From assembly GCF_043290135.1 (NCBI RefSeq), contig NC_134707.1:138385319-138449318 (forward strand): a DNA stretch of 64,000 nt, in the 5' to 3' direction. This DNA is from Rhipicephalus microplus (lineage: Eukaryota > Arthropoda > Arachnida > Ixodida > Ixodidae). The translations under genes were made by a program, and so were the position numbers. Under the pieces are notes generated by a model. That model made no database searches, was not told where the DNA came from, and worked only from the letters and a program-made list of their open reading frames with translations. Of the stretch, positions 33,792 to 45,742 are shown in pieces. How positions within the stretch are numbered: the stretch's first letter is position 1; each line of letters opens with the position of its first letter.

Positions 33792-36436
33792 ATTTGTTGA
33801 GTTTCTAGTTGTGAAGTTTATAGTTGTGGGGTTTCTAGCTGTGGAGTTTCTAGTTGCGGAGTTTCTAGTTGCAGAGTTTCTAGTTGCGGAGTTTCTGGTT
33901 GCCGAGTTTCTAGTTGTGGAGTTTCTAGTTGTGGAGTTTCTAGTTGTGGAGTTTTAGTTGTGGAGTTTCAAATTGTGGAATTTATAGGTGTCGAGTTTCT
34001 AGTTGTTGAGTGTCTAGTTGTGGAGTTTATAAATGCGGAGTTTCTAGTTGTGGAGTTTCTAAACGCGGAGTTTCTAGTTGTGGAGTTTTTACTTGTGGAG
34101 TTTCTAGTTGTGGAGTTTTTAGTTGCGGAGTTTCTGGTTGCGGAGTTTCAGGTTGTGGAGTTTCTATTGGTGGAGTTTGTAGTTGTGGAGTATCTAGTTG
34201 TGGAGTTTCAAGTTGAGGAGTTTTTAGTTGTGGATTTTGAAGTTGTACAGTTCCTAGTTGTGGAGTTTCTAGTGGTGGAGTTTCTAGTTGTTGAGTTTCT
34301 AGTTGCTGAGTTTCTAGTCGCGAAGTCTGAAATTGTGGAGTTTTAGCTGTGGATTCTGAAGTTGTAGAGTTCCTAGTGGCGGAGTGTCTAGTTGGGAGTT
34401 TCTAGTTGTTGAGTTTCTAGTTTCTATTTGCGAAGTCTCAAGTTGTGGAGTTTCTAGCTGTGGAGTTTCTAGTTGCGGAGTTTCTAGTTGTGGAGTTTCT
34501 AGTTGTGGAATTTGTAGTTGTGGAGTATCTAGTTGTGGTGTTTCAAGTTTTAGAGTTTCTAGCTGTGGAGTTTCTAGTTGTGGAGTTTCTAGTTGCAGAG
34601 TTTCTAGTTGCGGAGTTTTCTAGTTGTGGAGATTCTAGTGGCGGAGTTACTAGCTGTGGAGTTTGTAGTGGCGGAGTTTCTGGTTGCAGAGATTCTAGTT
34701 GTGGAGTTTCTAGTTGGGGAGTTTCTAGTTGCGGAGTTTCTAGTTGTGGAGTTTCTAGTTGCGGAATTTGTAGTTGTGGAGTATCTATTTGTGGTGTTTC
34801 AAGTTGTGGAGTCTGTAGTTGTGGAGTATCTATATGTTGGGCTTCAAGTTGTGGAGTTTCCAGCTGTGGAGTTTCTAGTGGTTGAGTTTCCAGTTGACGA
34901 GTTTCTATTTGCGAAGTCTCAAGTTGTGGAGTTTCTAGCTGTAAAGTTTCTAGTTGCAGAGTTTCTAGTTGCGAAGTTTCCAGTTGTGGAGTTTCCAGTT
35001 GTGAAATTTCAATCTGTGTAGTTTCTAGTTGTGGAGTCTCAATTTTGGAGTTTCTAGTTGTGGAGTGTCTATTTGTGGAGTTTCTAGTTGTGAAGTTTCT
35101 AGTTGGAGTTTTCAGTTTTCGAGTTTCTAGTTGTAGATTTTCTATTTGCAGAGTTCTTAGTTGTTGGGTTTCTGGTTGTGAAAAGTCTAGCTGTGGAGTT
35201 TCTACTTATGGAATCTCTAGTCGAGGAGTTTCTAAATGTGTAGTTTCTATTAGAGGAGTTTCTAATTGCAAAGTCTCTAGTTGTGGACTTTCTAGTTGTG
35301 GATTTTGTAGTTGCGGAGTTTCTAGTGGCGGAGTTTCCATTTGGGGAGTTTCTACTTGAGTTTATAGTTGTGGATTTTCTAGTTGCGGAGTTTCGATTTG
35401 CAGAAATTCAAGTTGTGGAGTTTCTAGTTGCGGAGTTTCTAGCTGCGGAGTTTCTAGTTGCGGAGTCTCTGATTGTGCAGTCTCTAGTTCTTGAGTTTTT
35501 TAGTTGTGAAGTTTACAGTTGAGGGGTTTCTAGCTGTGGAGTTTCAAGTTGTGGAATTTATAGGTGTGGAGTTTCTATTTGAGGAGTTTCTAGTGGTCGG
35601 GTTTCTAGTTACGGAGTTTCTAGTTGTGGAGTTTCTAGTTGTGGATTTTCTAGTTGTGGAGTTTTTAGTTGCGGAGTTTCTAGTTGCGGAGTTTCTGGTT
35701 GTGGAGTTTCAAGTTGTGTAGTTTCAATCTGTGTAGTTTCTAGTTGTGGAGTCTCAATTTGTGGAGTTCCTAAGTTGTGGAGTCTCTAGTTGTGGAGTTT
35801 CTAGTTGTGGAGTGTCCATTTGTGGAGTTTCCAGTTGTGAAGTTTCTAGTTGTGGAGTTTCTAGTTGGAGTTTTTAGTTTTCGAGTTTCTAGTTGTAGAT
35901 TTTCTATTTGCAGAGTTCCTAGTTGTGGAGTTTCTAGTTGAGGGGTTTCTAGTTGTGGAAATTCTAGCTCTGGAGTTTCTACTTATGGAATCTCTAGTCG
36001 TGGTGTTTTTAGTTGTGTAGTTTCTATCTGAGGAGTTTCTAAATGCAAAGTCTCTAGTTGTGCAGTCTGTAGTTGTGTACTTTCTATCTGAGGAATTTCT
36101 AAATGCAAAGTCTCTAGTTGTGCAGTCTCTAGTTGCAGAGATTCTAGTTGTGGAGTTTCTAGTTGGGGAGTTTTTAGTTGTTGAGTTTCTAGTTGTGAAA
36201 ATTATAGTTGTAGGGTTTATAGCTGTGGAGTTTCTAGTTGCGGAGTTTCTAGTTGCAGAGTTTCTAGTTGCGGAGTTTCTAGTTGAAGAGTTTCTAGTTG
36301 TGGAGTTTCTAGTTGTGGAGTTTCTAGTTGTGGAGTTTCTAGCTGTGTAGTTTCTAGTTGCGGAGTTTCTAGTTGCAGAGTTTCTAGTTGCGGAGTTTCT
36401 AGTTGCAGAGATTCTAGTTGTGAAGTTTCTAGTTGG
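33792..36436 (+). repeat. Mosaic right-type stretch without a clean HOR partner
   Basis: The stretch consists entirely of 15-bp units using right-block variants, but I could not match it at one constant offset to another part of the window. Pieces resemble E and D segments: GAATTTATAGGTGT at 33978, TCTATATGTTGGG at 34828 and TCTACTTATGGAATCTC at 35208 and ~35970. The AATCTGTGTAG unit at 35010 returns at 35728 (+718), suggesting a diverged local duplication. It holds no gene or unique DNA. Confidence 0.65.
36015..36134 (+). repeat. 60-bp (four-monomer) local tandem duplication
   Basis: TTTCTATCTGAGGA followed by TTTCTAAATGCAAAG and TGTGCAGTCT appears at 36021 and again at 36081, exactly four monomers apart, with substitutions (GAGTTTC against GAATTTC). 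Elsewhere this unit set occurs singly (for example 38018, 41505, 50989, 54218), so the duplication is specific to this place. Confidence 0.75.
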
Positions 36437-39400
36437 GGAGTTTCTAGTTGTTGAGTTTCTAGCTGTGGAGTTTCTAGTCGCGGAGTTTCTAGTTGCGGAG
36501 TTTCTAGTCGCGGAGTTTCTAGTTGCAGAGTTTCTAGTTGCGGAGTTTCTAGATGCAGAGTTTCAAGTTGTGGAGTTTCTAGTTGTGGAGTTTTAGTTGT
36601 GGAGTTTCAAGTTGTGGAATTTTAAGTTGTGGAATTTATAGGTGTCAAGTTTCTAGTTGTTGAGTGTCTAGTGTTTGAGTTTCTAGTTGCGGAGTTTCTA
36701 GTTGTGGAGTTTCTACTTGTGGAGTTTCTAGTTGTGGAGTTTTGAGTTGCGGAGTTTCTGGTGTCGGAGTTTCAGGTTGTGGAGTTTCTAGTGGTGGAGT
36801 TGGTAGTTGTGGAGTATCTTGTTGTGGAGTTTCAAGTTGAGGAGTTTTTAGTTGTGGATTTCGAAGTTGTAGAGTTCCTAGTTGTGGAGGTTCTAGTGGT
36901 GGAGTTTCTAGTTGTTGAGTTTCTAGTTGCTGAGTTCCTAGTCGCGAAGTCTCAAATTGTGGAGTTTCTAGCTGTGGATTTTGAAGTTGTAGAGTTCCTA
37001 GTTGCGGAGTGTCTAGATGGAAGTTTCTAGTTGTTGAGTTTCTAGTTGACGAGTTTCCATTTGCGAAGTCTCAAGTTGTGGAGTTTCTAGCTGTGGAGTT
37101 TCTAGTTGCGGAGTTTGTAGCTGCGGAGTTTCTAGTTGCAGAGTTTCTAGTTGTGGAGATTCTAGTGTCCGAGTTTCTTGTTGCGAAGTCTCAAGTTGTG
37201 GAGTTTCTAGTTGTGGAGTTTCTAGTTGTGGAATTTGTAGTTGTGGAGTATCGTGTTGTGGTGTTTCAAGTTGTGGAGTTTCTAGCTGTGGAGTTTCTAG
37301 TTGTGGAGTTTCTAGTTGCAGAGTTTCTAGTTGCGGAGTTTTCTAGTTGTGGAGATTATAGTGGCGGAGTTTCAAGTTGTGGAGTTTCTAGTTGCGGAGT
37401 TACTAGCTGTGGAGTTTGTAGTGGCGAAGTCTCTAGTTGTGCAGTCTCTAGCTGTTGAGTTGCTAGTTGTGAAGTATATAGTTGTGGGGTTTCTAGCTCT
37501 GGAGTTTCTAGTTGCGGAGTTTCTAGTTGCAAAGTTTCTAGTTGCGGAATTTCTAGTTGCAGAGATTCTAGTTGTGGAGTTTCTAGCTGTGGAGTTTCTA
37601 GTGGTTGAGTCTACAGTTGACGAGTTTCTATTTGCGAAGTCTCGAGTTGTGGAGTTTCTAGCTGTAAAGTTTCTAGTTGCAGAGTTTCTAGTTGCGAAGT
37701 CTTCAGTTGTGGAGTTTCCAGTTGTGGAAATTCAATCTGTGTAGTTTCTAGTTGTGGAGTCTCAATTTTGGAGTTCCTAGTTGTGGAGTCTCTAGTTGTC
37801 GAGTATCTAGTTGTGGAGTGTCTATTTGTGGAGTTTCTAGTTGTGAAGTTTCTAGTTGTGGAGTTTCTAGTTGGAGTTTTTAGTTTTCGAGCTTCTAGTT
37901 GTAGATTTTCTATTTGCAGAGTTCCTCATTGTTGGGTTTCTAGTTGTGGAAATTCTAGCTGTGGAGTTTCTACTTATAGAATCTCTAGTCGAGGAGTTTC
38001 TAGTTGTGTAGTTTCTATCTGAGGAGTTTCTAAATGCAAAGTCTCTAGTTGTGCAGTCTCTAGTTGTGGAGTTTCTAGTTGTGGAGTTTCTTCTTGGGGA
38101 GTTTCTAGCTGCACAGTTTCTAGTTGTGGAGTTTCTAGTTGGGGAGTTTCTAGTTGCGGAGTTTCTAGTTGTGGAGTTTCTAGTTGTGGAGTTTCTAGTT
38201 GTGGAGTTTTAGTTGTGGAGTTTCAAGTTGAGGAATTTATAGGTGTGGAGTTTGTAGTGTTTGAGTTTCTAGTTGTCGGGTTTCTAGTTGCGGAGTTTCT
38301 AGTTGTGGAGTGTCTAGTTGTGGAGCTTTTAGTTGAGGAGTCTCTAGGTGTTGAGTCTCTAGCGGCGGAAATTGTAGTTGTGTAGTTTCTAGTTGCAGAG
38401 TTTGTTGTTGCGGAGTTTCTAGATGGGGTTTTTCTAGTTGTAGAGTTTCTGGCTCTGCAGTTTCCAGTTGCGGAGTTTTTAGTTGTGAGGTTTGTAGTTG
38501 TGGAGTTTCTAGTGGTGGAGTTTCTAGTTGTGGAGTCTCTAGTTGTGGAGTTTTTAGTTGTGGAGTTTCTAGTTGCGAACTCTCAAGTTGTGGAGTTTCT
38601 AGTTGTGGAGTTTCTAGCTGTGGAGTTTCTAGTTGTTGAGTTTCTAGTTGACGAGTTTCTATTTGCGAAGTCTCAAGTTGTGGAATTTCTAGCTGTGGAG
38701 TTTCTAGTTGCGGAGTTTGTAGTTGCGGAGTTTCCAGTTGCAGAGTTTTTAGTTGTGGAGATTCTAGTTGCTGAGTTTCTTGTTGCGAAGTCTCAAGTTG
38801 TGGAGTTTCTATCTGTGGAGTTTCTAGTTGCAGAGTTTCTAGTTGTGGAGTTTCTAGTTGTGGAGTTTCTAGTTGTGGAATTTGTAGTTGTGGAGTATCT
38901 AGTTGTGGTGTTTCAAGTTGTGGAGTTTCTAGCTGTGGAGTTTCTAGTTGCGGAGTTTCTAGTGGCAGAGTTTCTAGTTGCGGAGTTTTCTAGTTGTGGA
39001 GATTCTAGCTGTGGAGTTTCTAGTTGCAGAGTTTCTAGTTGTGGAGTTTCTAGTTGTGGGATTTGTAGTTGTGGAGGATCGTGTTGTGGTGTTTCAAGTT
39101 GTGGAGTTTCTAGCTGTGGAGTTTCTAGTTGTGGAGTTTCTTGTGTCAGAGTTTCTAGTTGCGGAGTTTTCTAGTTGTGGAGATTCTAGTGGCGGAGTTT
39201 CAAGTTGTGAAGTTTCTAGTTGCGGAGTTACTAGCTGTGGAGTTTCCAGGTGCGGAGTCTCTAGTTTTGCAGTCTATAGTTGTTGAGTTGCTAGTTGTGA
39301 AGTTTATAGTTGTGGGGTTTCTAGCTGTGGAGTGTCTAGTTGCGGGGTTTGTAGTTGCAGAGTTTCTAGTTTCGGAGTTTCTAGTTGCCGAGATTCTAGT

Positions 39401-39922
39401 GGTGGAGTTTCTAGTTGTGGAGTCTCTAGTTGTGGAGTTTCTAGTTGCAGAGTTTCTAGTTGCGAAGTTTCCAGTTGTGGAGTTTCCAGTTGTGGAAATT
39501 CAATCTGTGTAGTTTCTAGTTGTGGAGTCTCAATTTTGGAGTTCCTAGTTGTGGAGTCTCTAGTTGTCGAGTTTCTAGTTGTGGAGTGTCTATTTGTGGA
39601 GTTTCTAGTTGTGAAGTTTGTAGTTGTGGAGTATCTAGTTGGAGTTTTTAGATTTCGAGCTTCTAGTTGTAGATTTTCTATTTGCAGAGTTCCTCGTTGT
39701 GGAGTTTCTAGTTGTGGGGTTTCTAGTTGTGGAAATTCTAGCTGTGGAGTTTCTACTTATGAAATCTCTAGTTGTGGAGTATCTAGTTGTGGAGTTTCTA
39801 GTTGTGGAGTTTCTTGTTGGGGAGTTTCTAGTTTCGGAGTTTCTAGTTGCGGAGTTTCCAGTTGGGGAGTTTCTACTTGGGTTTATAGTTGTGGAAATTC
39901 TAGTTGCAGAGTTTCGAGTTGC
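36437..39922 (+). repeat. HOR D, copy 1 (3486 bp)
   Basis: Recurs at +3486 from 36437 to ~38600 and at +3471 from there to 39922; copy 2 lacks one monomer in the TCTCAAGTTGTGGAG area near 38600. Differences otherwise are rare; one seen is GAGATTATAG at 37351 against GAGATTCTAG at 40837. Landmarks include GTCTAGATGGAAG at 37011, AATTCAATCTGTG at 37730 and 39496, and the GTTGAGGAATTTATAGG unit at about 38230. Confidence 0.87.
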
Positions 39923-42900
39923 GGAGTTTCTAGTTGTTGAGTTTCTAGCTGTGGAGTTTCTAGTCGCGGAGTTTCTATTTGCGGAGTTTCTAGTCGCGGA
40001 GTTTCTGGTTGCAGAGTTTCTAGTTGCGGAGTTTCTAGATGCAGAGTTTTTAGTTGTGGAGTTTCTAGTTGTGGAGTTTTAGTTGTGGAGTTTCAAGTTG
40101 TGGAATTTTAAGTTGTGGAATTTATAGGTGTCAAGTTTCTAGTTGTTGAGTGTCTAGTGTTTGAGTTTCTAGTTGCGGAGTTTCTAGTTGTGGAGTTTCT
40201 ACTTGTGGAGTTTCTAGTTGTGGAGTTTTGAGTTGCGGAGTTTCTGGTGTCGGAGTTTCAGGTTGTGGAGTTTCTAGTGGTGGAGTTGGTAGTTGTGGAG
40301 TATCTTGTTGTGGAGTTTCAAGTTGAGGAGTTTTTAGTTGTGGATTTCGAAGTTGTAGAGTTCCTAGTTGTGGAGGTTCTAGTGGTGGAGTTTCTAGTTG
40401 TTGAGTTTCTAGTTGCTGAGTTCCTAGTCGCGAAGTCTCAAATTGTGGAGTTTCTAGCTGTGGATTTTGAAGTTGTAGAGTTCCTAGTTGCGGAGTGTCT
40501 AGATGGAAGTTTCTAGTTGTTGAGTTTCTAGTTGACGAGTTTCCATTTGCGAAGTCTCAAGTTGTGGAGTTTCTAGCTGTGGAGTTTCTAGTTGCGGAGT
40601 TTGTAGCTGCGGAGTTTCTAGTTGCAGAGTTTCTAGTTGTGGAGATTCTAGTGTCCGAGTTTCTTGTTGCGAAGTCTCAAGTTGTGGAGTTTCTAGTTGT
40701 GGAGTTTCTAGTTGTGGAATTTGTAGTTGTGGAGTATCGTGTTGTGGTGTTTCAAGTTGTGGAGTTTCTAGCTGTGGAGTTTCTAGTTGTGGAGTTTCTA
40801 GTTGCAGAGTTTCTAGTTGCGGAGTTTTCTAGTTGTGGAGATTCTAGTGGCGGAGTTTCAAGTTGTGGAGTTTCTAGTTGCGGAGTTACTAGCTGTGGAG
40901 TTTGTAGTGGCGAAGTCTCTAGTTGTGCAGTCTCTAGCTGTTGAGTTGCTAGTTGTGAAGTATATAGTTGTGGGGTTTCTAGCTCTGGAGTTTCTAGTTG
41001 CGGAGTTTCTAGTTGCAAAGTTTCTAGTTGCGGAATTTCTAGTTGCAGAGATTCTAGTTGTGGAGTTTCTAGCTGTGGAGTTTCTAGTGGTTGAGTCTAC
41101 AGTTGACGAGTTTCTATTTGCGAAGTCTCGAGTTGTGGAGTTTCTAGCTGTAAAGTTTCTAGTTGCAGAGTTTCTAGTTGCGAAGTCTTCAGTTGTGGAG
41201 TTTCCAGTTGTGGAAATTCAATCTGTGTAGTTTCTAGTTGTGGAGTCTCAATTTTGGAGTTCCTAGTTGTGGAGTCTCTAGTTGTCGAGTATCTAGTTGT
41301 GGAGTGTCTATTTGTGGAGTTTCTAGTTGTGAAGTTTCTAGTTGTGGAGTTTCTAGTTGGAGTTTTTAGTTTTCGAGCTTCTAGTTGTAGATTTTCTATT
41401 TGCAGAGTTCCTCATTGTTGGGTTTCTAGTTGTGGAAATTCTAGCTGTGGAGTTTCTACTTATAGAATCTCTAGTCGAGGAGTTTCTAGTTGTGTAGTTT
41501 CTATCTGAGGAGTTTCTAAATGCAAAGTCTCTAGTTGTGCAGTCTCTAGTTGTGGAGTTTCTAGTTGTGGAGTTTCTTCTTGGGGAGTTTCTAGCTGCAC
41601 AGTTTCTAGTTGTGGAGTTTCTAGTTGGGGAGTTTCTAGTTGCGGAGTTTCTAGTTGTGGAGTTTCTAGTTGTGGAGTTTCTAGTTGTGGAGTTTTAGTT
41701 GTAGAGTTTCAAGTTGAGGAATTTATAGGTGTGGAGTTTGTAGTGTTTGAGTTTCTAGTTGTCGGGTTTCTAGTTGCGGAGTTTCTAGTTGTGGAGTGTC
41801 TAGTTGTGGAGCTTTTAGTTGAGGAGTCTCTAGGTGTTGAGTCTCTAGCGGCGGAAATTGTAGTTGTGTAGTTTCTAGTTGCAGAGTTTGTTGTTGCGGA
41901 GTTTCTAGATGGGGTTTTTCTAGTTGTAGAGTTTCTGGCTCTGCAGTTTCCAGTTGCGGAGTTTTTAGTTGTGAGGTTTGTAGTTGTGGAGTTTCTAGTG
42001 GTGGAGTTTCTAGTTGTGGAGTCTCTAGTTGTGGAGTTTTTAGTTGTGGAGTTTCTAGTTGCGAACTCTCAAGTTGTGGAGTTTCTAGCTGTGGAGTTTC
42101 TAGTTGTTGAGTTTCTAGTTGACGAGTTTCTATTTGCGAAGTCTCAAGTTGTGGAATTTCTAGCTGTGGAGTTTCTAGTTGCGGAGTTTGTAGTTGCGGA
42201 GTTTCCAGTTGCAGAGTTTTTAGTTGTGGAGATTCTAGTTGCTGAGTTTCTTGTTGCGAAGTCTCAAGTTGTGGAGTTTCTATCTGTGGAGTTTCTAGTT
42301 GCAGAGTTTCTAGTTGTGGAGTTTCTAGTTGTGGAGTTTCTAGTTGTGGAATTTGTAGTTGTGGAGTATCTAGTTGTGGTGTTTCAAGTTGTGGAGTTTC
42401 TAGCTGTGGAGTTTCTAGTTGCGGAGTTTCTAGTGGCAGAGTTTCTAGTTGCGGAGTTTTCTAGTTGTGGAGATTCTAGCTGTGGAGTTTCTAGTTGCAG
42501 AGTTTCTAGTTGTGGAGTTTCTAGTTGTGGGATTTGTAGTTGTGGAGGATCGTGTTGTGGTGTTTCAAGTTGTGGAGTTTCTAGCTGTGGAGTTTCTAGT
42601 TGTGGAGTTTCTTGTGTCAGAGTTTCTAGTTGCGGAGTTTTCTAGTTGTGGAGATTCTAGTGGCGGAGTTTCAAGTTGTGAAGTTTCTAGTTGCGGAGTT
42701 ACTAGCTGTGGAGTTTCCAGGTGCGGAGTCTCTAGTTTTGCAGTCTATAGTTGTTGAGTTGCTAGTTGTGAAGTTTATAGTTGTGGGGTTTCTAGCTGTG
42801 GAGTGTCTAGTTGCGGGGTTTGTAGTTGCAGAGTTTCTAGTTTCGGAGTTTCTAGTTGCCGAGATTCTAGTGGTGGAGTTTCTAGTTGTGGAGTCTCTAG

Positions 42901-43400
42901 TTGTGGAGTTTCTAGTTGCAGAGTTTCTAGTTGCGAAGTTTCCAGTTGTGGAGTTTCCAGTTGTGGAAATTCAATCTGTGTAGTTTCTAGTTGTGGAGTC
43001 TCAATTTTGGAGTTCCTAGTTGTGGAGTCTCTAGTTGTCGAGTTTCTAGTTGTGGAGTGTCTATTTGTGGAGTTTCTAGTTGTGAAGTTTGTAGTTGTGG
43101 AGTATCTAGTTGGAGTTTTTAGATTTCGAGCTTCTAGTTGTAGATTTTCTATTTGCAGAGTTCCTCGTTGTGGAGTTTCTAGTTGTGGGGTTTCTAGTTG
43201 TGGAAATTCTAGCTGTGGAGTTTCTACTTATGAAATCTCTAGTTGTGGAGTATCTAGTTGTGGAGTTTCTAGTTGTGGAGTTTCTTGTTGGGGAGTTTCT
43301 AGTTTCGGAGTTTCTAGTTGCGGAGTTTCCAGTTGGGGAGTTTCTACTTGGGTTTATAGTTGTGGAAATTCTAGTTGCAGAGTTTCGAGTTGCGGAGTTT
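39923..43400 (+). repeat. HOR D, copy 2 (~3471 bp)
   Basis: Second copy, in direct tandem with copy 1. It carries GTCTAGATGGAAG at 40497 and leaves the repeat after GTTTCGAGTTGCGGAGTTTC at 43400, where copy 1 continues TAGTTGTTGAG and this copy continues AAGTTGTGG. From about 43220 its last ~180 bases are also the start of HOR E copy 1. Confidence 0.86.
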
Positions 43401-45650
43401 CAAGTTGTGGAGTTTCTAGTTGCGGAGTTTCTAGTTGCGGAGTCTCTAGTTGTGCAGTCTCTAGTTGTTGAGTTTCTAGTTGTGAAGTTTATAGTTGAGG
43501 GGTTTCTAGCTGTGGAGTTTCTAGTTGCGGAGTTTCTATTTGCAGAGTTTCTAGTTGCGGAGTTTTTAGCTGCAGAGTTTCTAGTTGTGGAGTTTTAGTT
43601 GTGCGTTTCCAGTTGAGGAATTCATAGGTGTGGAGTTTGTAGTTGTTGAGTTTCTAGTTATCGGGTTTCTAGTTGCAGAATTTCTAGTGGTGGAGTGTCT
43701 AGTTGTGGAGCTTTTATTTGAAGAGTCTCTAGTTGTTGAGTCTCTAGCTGTGGAAATTCTAGTTGTGGAGTTTCTAGTTGAAGAGTTTGTTGTTGCGGAG
43801 TTTCTAGATTGTGTTTTTCTAGTTGTAGAGTTTCTGGCTGTGGAGTTTCCAGTTGCGGAGTTTCTAGTTGTGGAGTTTCTAGTTGTGAGGTTTGTAGTTG
43901 TGGAGTTTCTAGTGGTAGAGTTTCTAGTTGTGGAATCTCTAGTTGTGGAGTTTCTAGTTGTGGAGTATCTAAATGCGAACTGTCAAGTTGTGGAGTTTCT
44001 ATTTGTGGAGTTTCTAGCTGTGGAGTTTCTAGTTGTTGAGTTTCTAGTTGACGAGTTTCTATTTGCGAAGTCTCAAGTGTTGGAGTTTCTAGCTGTGGAG
44101 TTTCTAGTTGCGGAGTTTGTAGTTGCGGAGTTTGTAGTTGCAGAGTTTCTAGTTGTGGAGATTCTATTTGCCGAGTTTCTTGTTGCGAAGTCTCAAGTTG
44201 TGGAGTTTCTAGCTGTGGAGTTTCTAGTTGCGGAGTTTCTAGTTGCAGAGATTCTAGTTGTGGAGTTTCTAGTTGGGGAGTTTCTAGTGGTTGAGTTTCT
44301 AGCTGTGGAGTTTCTAGTCGCGGAGTTTCTGGTTGCAGAGTTTCTAGTTGCGGAGTTTCTAGATGCTGAGTTTCTAGTTGTGGAGTTTCTAGTCGCGAAG
44401 TCTCAAATTGGGGAGTTTCTAGCTCTGGATTTTGAAGTTGTAGAGTTCCTAGTTGCGGAGTGTCTAGATGGAAGTTTCTAGTTGTTGAGTTTCTAGTTGA
44501 CGAGTTTCTATTTGCGAAGTCTCAAGTTGTGGAGTTTCTAGCTGTTGAGTTTCTAGTTGCGGAGTTTCTAGTTGTGGAGTTTCTAGTTGTGGAGTTTTTA
44601 GTTGTGGAATTTGTAGTTGTGGAGTATCTAGTTGTGGTGTTTCAAGTTGTGGAGTTTCTAGCTGTGGAGTTTGTAGTTGCGGAGTTTCTAGTGGCAGAGG
44701 TTTTAGCTGCAGAGTTTTCTAGTTGCGGAGATTCTAGTGGCGGAGTTTCAAGTTGTGGAGTTTCTAGTTGCGGAGTTACTAGCTATGGAGTTTCTAGTTG
44801 CGGAGTCTCTAGTTGTGCAGTCTCTAGTTGTTGAGTTGCTAGTTGTGAAGTTTCTAGTTGTGGGGTTTCTAGCTGTGTAGTTTCTAGTTGCGGAGTTTCT
44901 AGTTGCAGAGTTTCTAGTTGCGGAGTTTCCAGTTGCAGAGATTCTAGTTGTGGAGTTTCTTGTTGGGGAGTTTCTAGTTGTTGAGTTTCTAGCTGTGGAG
45001 TTTCTAGTCGCGGAGTTTCTGGTTGCAGAGTTTCTAGTTGCGGAGTTTCTAGATGCTGAGTTTCTAGTTGTGGAGTTTCTAGTTGTGGAGTTTTAGTTGT
45101 GGAGTTTCAAGTTGTGGAATTTCAAGTTGTGGAATTTACAGGTGTCGAGTTTCTAGTTGTTGAGTGTCTAGTTGTGGAGTTTCTAGTTGTAGAGTTCCTA
45201 GTTGTGGAGTTTCTAGTGGTGGAGTTTCTAGTTGTTGAGTTTCTAGTTGCTGAGTTTCTAGTCGCGAAGTCTCAAATTGTGGAGTTTGTAGCTCTGGATT
45301 TTGAAGTTGTAGAGTTCCTAGTTGCGGAGTGTCTAGATGGAAGTTTCTAGTTGTTGAGTTTCTAGTTGACGAGTTTCTATTTGCGAAGTCTCAAGTTGTG
45401 GAGTTTCTAGCTGTGGAGTTTCTAGTTTAGGAGTTTGTAGCTGCGGAGTTTCTAGTTGCAGAGCTTCTAGTTGTTGAGATTCTGGTGTCCGAGTTTCTAG
45501 TTGCGAAGTCTCAAGTTGTGGAGTTTCTAGCTGTGGAGTTTCTAGTTGTGGAGTTTCTAGTTGTGGAATTTGTAGTTGGGGAGTATCGTGTTGTGGTGTT
45601 TCAAGTTGTGGAGTTTCTAGCTGTGGAGTTTCTAGTTGTGGAGTTTCTAG

Positions 45651-45742
45651 TTGCAGAGTTTCTAGTTGCGGAGTTTTCTAGTTGTGGAGTTTCTAGTTGC
45701 AGAGTTTCTAGTTGCGGAGTTTTCTAGTTGGGGAGATTCTAG
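45651..45742 (+). repeat. 46-bp tandem duplication
   Basis: TTGCAGAGTTTCTAG followed by TTGCGGAGTTTTCTAG is present at 45651 and again at 45697, a period of 46 (three monomers plus one). Each copy includes the 16-bp GAGTTTTCTAG unit, so each shifts the reading phase by one. The same pair exists in HOR E copy 2 near 58789-58880. Confidence 0.78.
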
